Shown: positions 18,515 through 25,624 of the stretch, in pieces
Position numbering within the stretch: the first letter of the stretch is position 1
Layout: each line of letters opens with the position of its first letter
Assembly (NCBI GenBank): GCA_963842125.1
Contig: CAWJFE010000005.1
Location: 868,001 to 932,000 of the forward strand
DNA from: CAWCWK01 sp963842125
GTDB taxonomy: Bacteria; Pseudomonadota; Alphaproteobacteria; Rhizobiales; CAWCWK01
Direction: 5' to 3'
DNA: 64,000 nt
Translations under genes and position numbers: made by a program
Notes under the pieces: model-generated
Database searches by the model: none
What the model was told of the DNA's origin: nothing
What the model saw: the letters and a program-made list of their open reading frames with translations, nothing else

Positions 18515-19402
18515 TCAGCGGTCCTTCAAAAGGCGGAGTTGCAGGAGCGAGATCGTCAGGAGGACGATGAAGAGGACGACCGTCTGCGCGGCGGCGTAGC
18601 CCATGTCGAAGGCGTTGAAGGCCGTGTCGTAGATCATTAGCACGAGTGGCTTGGTGGAGTTGAGTGGCCCGCCGGGATTGTTGGTCGTCATGTTGAAGAC
18701 CTGATCGAAGATCCTTAGGAACCCGATCGAGGAGAAGACGACGAGGAAGACGATGGTGGGCTTCAGCAACGGGAGCGTGATCTCCGTCAGCACGGTCCAG
18801 GTCGAGACGCCGTCGATGCGCGCGGCCTCGTAATAGCTCTTCGGGATCGCGCGCAGCCCGGCCATGAAGATGATGATCTGGAAGCCGAGCCCCGCCCAGA
18901 TCGCGGGTGCGAGGATGGCGGGGAGGGCGTTGGTGGTCGAGTTGAGGAAGGCGACCTGACCGAAGCCCATCGAGGCGAGGATATTGTTGAACACGCCGAT
19001 CGGCACCGGCTGGTAGAACCAGCGCCAGACCCAGGCCATCGCGACTGCGCTCGTCATGAAGGGCAGGAAATAGAGCGCGCGCAGCATGCCATGCAGGAAG
19101 CGCACCTTGTCGAGCTGATAGGCGATCGTGAAGGCGACGACCAGGCTGAGCGGCGTTCCGATGAGGAGGTATTCGAACGTGTTGACGAAGACCTTCCAGA
19201 AGACCGGATCGTTGACGAGCTTGGTGTAGTTCTCAAAGCCGGTCCAGGTGCGCGCTCCGAGAAGGTTCCAATCCTGGAAGGATATCACGAAGGCGTTCGC
19301 CGTCGGGTAGAAACGCACCACGACGTAGAAGACGATCGGCACCGCCAGGAAGGCCCAAGCCCAGACGACCTGCTTCTGCCGGATGGTGAGGTTGGAGTAC
19401 AC
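18515..19402 (-). CDS. sugar-type ABC transporter permease (MalF/UgpA class)
   Basis: 295 residues with six membrane segments. The EAA loop is EAARIDGVSTWTVLTEITLP. The N-terminus (TIRQKQVVWAWAFLAVP) leads straight into the first helix. It is separated from the binding-protein gene by 214 bases that hold an inverted repeat. It forms the heterodimeric channel with the downstream MalG-class subunit. Confidence 0.94.
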   Translation of the reverse strand: MYSNLTIRQKQVVWAWAFLAVPIVFYVVVRFYPTANAFVISFQDWNLLGARTWTGFENYTKLVNDPVFWKVFVNTFEYLLIGTPLSLVVAFTIAYQLDKVRFLHGMLRALYFLPFMTSAVAMAWVWRWFYQPVPIGVFNNILASMGFGQVAFLNSTTNALPAILAPAIWAGLGFQIIIFMAGLRAIPKSYYEAARIDGVSTWTVLTEITLPLLKPTIVFLVVFSSIGFLRIFDQVFNMTTNNPGGPLNSTKPLVLMIYDTAFNAFDMGYAAAQTVVLFIVLLTISLLQLRLLKDR

Positions 19403-19460
19403 CGGAGCGGGGGTCCTTGAGAGAATCGATCAGGCGAAAGCCGGCTTACGACACCTTTTC

Positions 19461-19590
19461 CTTCTCCCCTCGGGGGGAAGGTGCACGAAGGGCGGGTGAG
19501 GGGGAGACGCCGCGAGCCCGGGGATCGCTCCGACGGCGCCCGCGTCCCCCTGATCCACCTGCCGGCACCTTGTCACCGAGGCGAGAGGGA
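19461..19590. repeat. imperfect inverted intergenic repeat
   Basis: The left arm (from 19461) contains CTCGGGGGGAAGGTGC and GGGTGAGGGGGA. The right arm (19537-19590), read in reverse complement, contains CTCGGTGACAAGGTGC and GGATCAGGGGGA. The two arms form a long imperfect hairpin of about 130 bases. The motif resembles the palindromic intergenic elements that recur in alphaproteobacterial genomes. It sits between the binding-protein gene and the permease genes. There it could stabilise the upstream message or attenuate read-through, giving more binding protein than permease. Confidence 0.65.
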
Positions 19591-19616
19591 CGCTGGGCGC
19601 GCCGGAGCAGGGTACT

Positions 19617-20870
19617 CTACTTCTTGTAGTACTCGTCGAGGATCGCCTGCTCGTCCTTCGCGGCCTGAGCCAGAGACTCCTCCACCGAAGCGCCCTCCAA
19701 CTCGATCCGGCTGACCATGTCCGTCATCACCTGGCGCTGAGCGCTCTCGTCGACGAAGATCGTGGTGTTCGCGTATTCGAGACCCTTGATGAAGGGACCA
19801 TAGACGGGATCGGCGGCATTCTCGTCCGTCAGTGCGGCAGACGACTTGGCGGGCAATTCGCCGACCGTCTCCAGCCAGATCTGCATCGCCTCGTCGGAGA
19901 TGATATAGTCCATGAACTTGACGGCCGCGTCGTATCTCTCGCCCTCGGCCTTGGTGGTAATCGCGTTGACCCAATAGGACGAGTAGTTCGACCTCGTGCC
20001 GTCCGGTCCGGCCGGAAGCTCCGCGACGCCCCATTTCAGACCGCGCACGTCGTTGAGTGCGCCGATGCGGAACGAGCCGTCGATGTGCATGCCGGCCCGG
20101 CTCGCCTTGAAGGCGGCCTGCGCCTCGTCCATGAACGTGGAATCGGTCACGCCGAGCGTCTGCTCGAGATCGGTATACCATTTGAGCGCCGCGCGGCCGG
20201 CATCGCTGTCGTAGGCGACCGTCTTGTTATCGGCCGAATAGGGCTCGCCGCCGAACTGGCGCAGTAGCACCTCGCGGAACCAATGATGGTCCTGCCCGGT
20301 CATGCCGGAGGTGAGGCCGACCTGGGTGAGGTTGCCGGCACCGTCCTTCTTGGTGAGCGCCTCGGCGTCGGCCAATAGCTCGTCGAGCGTCGCCGGCGGG
20401 CCGTCGATGCCGGCCTCCTCGAAGAGGCGCTCGTTATAGAAGAGCGCGAGCGAGCGCACGGCCGTCGGCAACGCCCAATAGTCGCCGTCGATCTTCATCG
20501 CCTCGACCATGGGGAAGAACTCCGCCTCGATCTCGGCTGCGGGGAAGACGTCCGCAGGTAGGGGCTGAATGAGCTCGGCCGCTACGTAATCGTTGAGCCA
20601 GCCGTAGAAAAGCTGCACGACGTCCGGCCCTTCGCCGGCCGGGATCGCGGCGGCGACCTTGGTGCGATAGTCGGCGTAAGGGAAGGTGTTCATTTTAACG
20701 GTGATGTCGGGATTGGCCGCCTCGAAATTCTCGATCAGCTGCTCCATCGCCGTCACCCGGCCCTCGAAGAAATACTGCCAGTACTCTATCTCGACGGCCT
20801 GGGCGGACGCGGTCAAACCGACGGCGCCAATCGCCGTTCCGAGCATAATCGTCTTGAAGGTCTTCAGCAT
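19617..20870 (-). CDS. ABC extracellular sugar-binding protein (family 1)
   Basis: 417 residues, standard for family 1. A Sec signal peptide (MLKTFKTIMLGTAIGAVGLT, then ASAQA) is followed by the mature start VEIEYWQYFFEGR. Conserved features include GPDVVQLFYGW, WALPTAVRSLALFYN and the Trp-rich C-terminal lobe. The start at 20870 has GGGAGAG about 7 bases upstream; 56 earlier codons in frame are shadow. It heads the operon 20870 to 13684 and is divergent from the ROK regulator. The ligand is unknown. Confidence 0.92.
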   Translation of the reverse strand: MLKTFKTIMLGTAIGAVGLTASAQAVEIEYWQYFFEGRVTAMEQLIENFEAANPDITVKMNTFPYADYRTKVAAAIPAGEGPDVVQLFYGWLNDYVAAELIQPLPADVFPAAEIEAEFFPMVEAMKIDGDYWALPTAVRSLALFYNERLFEEAGIDGPPATLDELLADAEALTKKDGAGNLTQVGLTSGMTGQDHHWFREVLLRQFGGEPYSADNKTVAYDSDAGRAALKWYTDLEQTLGVTDSTFMDEAQAAFKASRAGMHIDGSFRIGALNDVRGLKWGVAELPAGPDGTRSNYSSYWVNAITTKAEGERYDAAVKFMDYIISDEAMQIWLETVGELPAKSSAALTDENAADPVYGPFIKGLEYANTTIFVDESAQRQVMTDMVSRIELEGASVEESLAQAAKDEQAILDEYYKK

Positions 20871-20984
20871 CGCAAGCTCTCCCGTTGTCTGGTCGCGGCC
20901 AGGTAGCGGCTTACGCCTGTCGTCCGGCCGTCTGTTCCCGGCGCTCTGAAGGCGCGTTCCTGTTCCAGCGGTAGAACAGCACAA

Positions 20985-21005
20985 TTGAATAATCAAGTAG
21001 CTTGA
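20985..21005. promoter_or_regulatory. candidate operator for the ROK regulator
   Basis: Two overlapping inverted repeats, TTGA-ATAA-TCAA (20985-20996) and TCAAG-TAG-CTTGA (20993-21005), lie in an AT-rich stretch. They end 14 bases before the ROK start and about 115 bases upstream of the divergent binding-protein ATG. The location suits autoregulation and control of the operon. Function is inferred from symmetry and position. Confidence 0.5.
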
Positions 21006-21019
21006 GTTAATAGCACGCC

Positions 21020-22192
21020 ATGTCCGGCCTCCTCGCACCGTCCTCGCCCGGCTCCAATCCCGGTCGCACGCGCGCCTACAACCGTCGCCTGGTGCTCAGG
21101 CACGTCCGCGCGGGCGGGGCATCCGGCCGTGCCGAGATCGCGCGGCTGACCGGGCTCTCGATCCAGGCGGTGAGCAACATCACGGGCGAACTCCTGTCCG
21201 ACGGTTGGCTGCGCGAAAGCGGGCGACGCTCCGAGGGACGCGGCCAGCCGGCCAAGCAATACGTTCTCGAGCCGTCGGGCGGCTACGCGCTGGGACTGGA
21301 GTTGCGGCCGGACGCACTGCTGATCGCCCTCGTCGATCTCAACGGCGCGGCGCGGTTCACGCATCGGGAAACGTTGGACGATGCCTCGCCCGGCGCCGTC
21401 GACGGTCAGGTCCGCCATCTGCGCGACATGGCGTTGAAGACCAGTGGCATCGACGCATCGCGGTTGATCGGGGCGGGTGTCGTGATGCCCGGTCCGTTTG
21501 GCGAGACCGGTCTGAGCGGCGCGGCGTCGGACCTCCCGGACGCCTGGGGGGCGCTCGATGCTGCCGCGTGGTTCGAGGCGGCCCTGGGCGTGCCGACGCT
21601 GATCGAGAACGACGCGAACGCGGCCGCGACGGGCGAGCGCATGTGGGGCGTCGCCAAGGGCCTCGGCAGCTACGCCTTCGTCTATTTCGGACGTGAACTC
21701 GGGTTGGGCGTCGTCGCGAACGGCGGTCTCTTGCGCGGCGCGCGGGGCAATGCGGGCGAGATCGGCCACATGCCCGTGCAGGCGAACGGGCGACTGGTGC
21801 CGCTCGAGGACATCGTCAGCCGCCTCGCCCTGTCGCGCCGTCTGGTAGCGGCGTCGGATAGCGAGGCGATCGCCACCCTCCATGCTGCCGAAGACCCAAT
21901 CTTGCTTCAGTGGATCGTGGAGGGAGCCTTGGCCCTGGGCCAGGCGATCCGCACCATCGAGAACCTCTTCGATCCCGAAACGATCATCGTCGGCGGGGCC
22001 ATGCCGGACGGCGTTCTCGACGACCTTATCGCTCGGGTGCCGCTCAGCGAGGCGTCGGTCACCCACCACGCCATGCGGACCGTGCCGCGCCTGCTCCGAG
22101 GCGCGTCCGGTCGGCTGACCGCCACGCTCGGCGGTGCGGCGCTCGTGCTCGACCGTGCCTTCACACCGCATCTCAACAGCGCCGATATCTAG
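21020..22192 (+). CDS. ROK family transcriptional regulator
   Basis: 390 residues. An N-terminal winged helix (NRRLVLRHVRAGGASGRAEI and the following recognition helix SIQAVSNITGELLSDGWL) precedes a ROK domain with LIENDANAAATGE and GARGNAGEIGHMPV. The cysteine zinc cluster that normally follows GEIGH is absent, and the ATP-binding DxGGT is degenerate. It should therefore be a sugar-responsive regulator and not a kinase. It is transcribed away from the transporter operon and is 7 bases from the PIG-L gene, so it probably controls both directions. Confidence 0.9.
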   Translation: MSGLLAPSSPGSNPGRTRAYNRRLVLRHVRAGGASGRAEIARLTGLSIQAVSNITGELLSDGWLRESGRRSEGRGQPAKQYVLEPSGGYALGLELRPDALLIALVDLNGAARFTHRETLDDASPGAVDGQVRHLRDMALKTSGIDASRLIGAGVVMPGPFGETGLSGAASDLPDAWGALDAAAWFEAALGVPTLIENDANAAATGERMWGVAKGLGSYAFVYFGRELGLGVVANGGLLRGARGNAGEIGHMPVQANGRLVPLEDIVSRLALSRRLVAASDSEAIATLHAAEDPILLQWIVEGALALGQAIRTIENLFDPETIIVGGAMPDGVLDDLIARVPLSEASVTHHAMRTVPRLLRGASGRLTATLGGAALVLDRAFTPHLNSADI

Positions 22193-22199
22193 GACAAGC

Positions 22200-24521
22200 A
22201 TGCCCCTGACCGCCCCGCAACGCATCGCCGAGGAACGGCTCCATCCGCGCATCGTCTCGCTCTGGCGGGCGCTGACGGCATTGCGATCGACGGTCGGTTT
22301 CCTGCAGTCCGGCGCTCATCCGGACGACGAGACGTCAGCCATGCTGGCCGCGCTCAGGTTCCGCGATGGGTTCGACATCGCCTATGCCTGCTCGACGCGG
22401 GGCGAGGGCGGGCAGAACGATATCGGCCGCGAGACGACACGCGATCTCGGCACGCTGCGGACCGCCGAGATGGAGCGCGCGGCCGATGTGCTCGACATGC
22501 GGCTTCACTGGCTCTCGACGAGCCCCGACGACACGATCTTCGACTTCGGTTTCTCCAAGTCCGGCACCGAGACGATGCGCAAATGGGGGCGCGAGAGGAC
22601 GCTCGATCGCTTCGTCCACGTCCTGCGCGCGGAGAAGCCCGATATTCTCTGCCCCACCTTCCTCGACGTACCGGGCCAGCACGGACACCACCGCGCGATG
22701 ACCGAGGCCGCCCATCACGTGATGGACCTTGCCGCCGATCCCAACGTCGAGGGCTGCGACCTCCCGCCCTGGACGGTCTCGAAGCTCTATCTGCCCGCCT
22801 GGGGCGGCGGCGGGTCGGCCTATGACGACGAGGTGCCGCCGCCCGAGGCCACGGTGACGGTCGAAGCACGGGGCATCGATCCGGTCACCGGCTGGAGCTA
22901 CGAGCGGATCGCTCAACAGTCGCGCGCCTTCCACGCGACGCAGGGCATGGGCCGCTGGGTACCTGTCGGAGAAGAACGCGACTGGCCTCTCCACCTCGTA
23001 CGCAGCGCGGTCGATGGTCCGGACACCGACCTGGCTGCCGGTCTGCCCGCCACGCTCGCCGACCTCGGTCTCGCTGCCGCGCAAGCTGCGATCGACGAAG
23101 CGATCGACGCGTTCCCGAACGGTGCGGCGCTCGTCCCGGCGTTGGCGGCGGCGATGAAGGCCGTTCAGGACGCCACCCCGGCGGCGGCGGACGAACACCG
23201 CCATCGCCTTCACCGCAAGGACGCCCAACTCGCTCGAGCGCTTCGGTTGGCGGCCGGCGTCGATGTCCACATACGAACCACGAAAGACATATTCCGGCCA
23301 GGCGAGACGAGCGACGTCGTCGTGGAGGTCCGGACGGGGGAGGAGGCGACGACGACCCATAGCATCGTCGTGCCCGACGGGTGGACGACCGACGGCACGT
23401 CTCTGACCGTCTCTGCCGATGCGCCGCCCACCCCCGCCTACCCGGACGCGCACGACCCGCTCCGCCCCCGCGCGCCCTATCTGGAAGTGAAGACGCATAT
23501 CGCCGGCGTCGCCGCGACGACCCGTCATGCCTTCGAGAGCGAGCCGCTCGTCCTGCCGCGCACTGCCGCGACGCTCACACCGGAGACGGCGCTGATCAAC
23601 CTCGCCGGCGATGCGAGGAGCATTCGCATCACGGTCTCGGACAAGACGCCGCCTGCCGCCGCGGTCGCCTTCGACATCCCGCCGGGCTGGACGGCCGCGG
23701 GGGAGGGTGCGGACATCGTCCTCGCCGCGCCCTCAGACCTCGCGGCCGGCCTCTACGAGTTGCCGCTCCTCTTCGAGGGCGCGGCCGCGTTCACCGCGCG
23801 CCGCATCGCCTATCCCCACGTCGCGCCTCGGCTACGAACGTACCCGGCCTCCCTCCGTCTGCGCGCGGTCGACGTGAGCGTGCCGGATGCCCGGATCGGC
23901 TATGTCGGCGGTGGCAACGACAACGTGCTGCACTGGCTGAAGGCGATGGGTTGCGACGCCCGCCCGCTCGACGATGCGGCGCTGACCGGAGAGGCGCTTG
24001 GCGATCTCGACACGCTCGTCGTCGGCGTCTTCGCGCTGCGGACCCGTCCTGCCCTTCGCACCATCATGGGCGACATCCATGCCTGGATCGAGGCGGGCGG
24101 CAATCTCGTCACGCTCTATCACCGCCCGTCCGACGCGTGGGATCCGGATGCGGTGCCGCCGAAACGCCTCGCGATCGGCACGCCATCGCTGCGCTGGCGG
24201 GTGACCGACGAGGGGGCGGAGGTCGAGCATCTCGCGCCCGACCACCCGCTTCTGACGACCCCCAATCGAATCGGCCCGGACGATTGGTCCGGCTGGCACA
24301 AGGAGCGCGGTCTCTATTTCGCGAGCGCTTGGGACGACGCCTACACGCCGCTTCTCTCGATGGCCGATCCCGACGAGGCACCGCATGAGGGCGCGCTTCT
24401 GAGCGCGGCGCTCGGGGCGGGGCGGCACACCCACTGCGCCCTGATCCTCCACCACGAGATGGAAGTGCTCACGCCGGGTGCCTTCCGGCTGATGGCCAAT
24501 CTCGTCGCTGCCGCGCGCTGA
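22200..24521 (+). CDS. PIG-L (LmbE) family deacetylase with C-terminal GATase1-like half
   Basis: 773 residues. The N-terminal 280 residues form a PIG-L metal-dependent deacetylase with SGAHPDDET at about 38-46 and GQHGHHRAM supplying the downstream His. A central beta-rich stretch (about 330-550) looks Ig/NEW3-like. The last 220 residues contain RIGYVGGGNDNVLHWLKAMG and GGNLVTLYHRPSDAW, as in glutamine-amidotransferase-like domains fused to LmbE proteins. PIG-L enzymes remove acetyl groups from N-acetyl sugars. No signal peptide is evident. It follows the ROK gene at 7 bases and precedes an exporter gene at 5 bases. Confidence 0.87.
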   Translation: MPLTAPQRIAEERLHPRIVSLWRALTALRSTVGFLQSGAHPDDETSAMLAALRFRDGFDIAYACSTRGEGGQNDIGRETTRDLGTLRTAEMERAADVLDMRLHWLSTSPDDTIFDFGFSKSGTETMRKWGRERTLDRFVHVLRAEKPDILCPTFLDVPGQHGHHRAMTEAAHHVMDLAADPNVEGCDLPPWTVSKLYLPAWGGGGSAYDDEVPPPEATVTVEARGIDPVTGWSYERIAQQSRAFHATQGMGRWVPVGEERDWPLHLVRSAVDGPDTDLAAGLPATLADLGLAAAQAAIDEAIDAFPNGAALVPALAAAMKAVQDATPAAADEHRHRLHRKDAQLARALRLAAGVDVHIRTTKDIFRPGETSDVVVEVRTGEEATTTHSIVVPDGWTTDGTSLTVSADAPPTPAYPDAHDPLRPRAPYLEVKTHIAGVAATTRHAFESEPLVLPRTAATLTPETALINLAGDARSIRITVSDKTPPAAAVAFDIPPGWTAAGEGADIVLAAPSDLAAGLYELPLLFEGAAAFTARRIAYPHVAPRLRTYPASLRLRAVDVSVPDARIGYVGGGNDNVLHWLKAMGCDARPLDDAALTGEALGDLDTLVVGVFALRTRPALRTIMGDIHAWIEAGGNLVTLYHRPSDAWDPDAVPPKRLAIGTPSLRWRVTDEGAEVEHLAPDHPLLTTPNRIGPDDWSGWHKERGLYFASAWDDAYTPLLSMADPDEAPHEGALLSAALGAGRHTHCALILHHEMEVLTPGAFRLMANLVAAAR

Positions 24522-24526
24522 CGGCG

Positions 24527-25399
24527 ATGGCGGGCGCGATGGCGACGTCGGCCCGCGACAACCGCATCGCGTCCGTCTGGCTCGTTGCCGACATGTCGCT
24601 CAACATCGTCGCGCTGACGATCGTGAAAGCGATGGGGGCCGATTATCCCGCCTTGCAGCTCGTCTTCCTGCGTGCCGCGATGGGCCTTGCACTCCTCCTC
24701 CCCTGGGCGTGGAGGCACCGCGCGGCCTTTGCGACCGTCGATCGCCTGCCAGTGCACGCGCTTCGCATCGCGCTCTCGATCGTGACGCTCGGTACCAGCT
24801 TCTTCGCGATCGCGCGGCTACCCTTCGCGCTCTTCACAGCGATCAATTTCACCCGCCCGCTTCTCCTGATGGCGATGGCCGCCGTCCTGATGAGCGAGCG
24901 TATAAGCCGGCCGCGTTGGGTGGCGGCTGGATTCGGGCTCGGCGGCGCGGTGGTCGCGATCGAGCCATGGCGCGGGTCCTGGACCGGCGCGGCCCTCCTC
25001 GGCGTCGCCGCGCTCGGCGTCACGGTCCTGTCCGGCACGGCCGCCATCATCGCCACCCGCCATCTCAAGGGCACGCCAAGCGTGGTGATGATGGTTGTCT
25101 ACACGGCCGGCCTCATGCTCGGGACGCTGCCCTTCGTGGTGGCGGACTGGCATCCGGTCGCACCTGAGCACTGGCCTCTCCTCCTCACCATCGGCGTCTT
25201 CTCGCAGAGCGCGCAGTTCTGCTTTCTGAAAGCACACTGGCTGGGAGAGGCGGGCGTGCTCGGCCCCGTGTCCTATGCCAGCCTCATCCTATCGGCCCTC
25301 GCCGGCTATCTCGTCTTCGCGGAGGTTCCGAGCGCAAGCATGATCCTCGGCGCCGCCATCATCGTCGGCGCATCGCTCCAGGCCGCTCGCGTTGCGTGA
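24527..25399 (+). CDS. EamA/DMT family transporter
   Basis: 290 residues with about ten membrane helices in two EamA repeats. Examples are RIALSIVTLGTSFFAIARLP in the first half and GVFSQSAQFCFLKAHWLGEA in the second. Members move small metabolites, often as exporters. It starts 5 bases after the PIG-L gene and is likely the third gene of a ROK-deacetylase-transporter unit. The substrate is unknown. Confidence 0.88.
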   Translation: MAGAMATSARDNRIASVWLVADMSLNIVALTIVKAMGADYPALQLVFLRAAMGLALLLPWAWRHRAAFATVDRLPVHALRIALSIVTLGTSFFAIARLPFALFTAINFTRPLLLMAMAAVLMSERISRPRWVAAGFGLGGAVVAIEPWRGSWTGAALLGVAALGVTVLSGTAAIIATRHLKGTPSVVMMVVYTAGLMLGTLPFVVADWHPVAPEHWPLLLTIGVFSQSAQFCFLKAHWLGEAGVLGPVSYASLILSALAGYLVFAEVPSASMILGAAIIVGASLQAARVA

Positions 25400-25624
25400 G
25401 GTCTGTTCGTAGGAGAGAAGGCCGAACGAGGTTCAACGTTTCGCCTCCGTCCGTTTGTCCTACCGCCGGCCACGTCGCCGACCCTCACGGAGCGACGGCG
25501 CATTCCACGATCTCCTACTGCTGAGTTCCAAGGGAGGCTGTCGGCTCCCTTCGCCGGCATAGGACCTTCCCGTCCGAGCCGAAGGCCTTCCGCGTTGAGT
25601 AGGCGAGCCCAGGTTCAGATGTCG

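Noticed and set aside
19403..19616. Small gene between binding protein and permease
   Set aside because: The short frames coincide with the inverted repeat and have no ribosome binding site or coding pattern.
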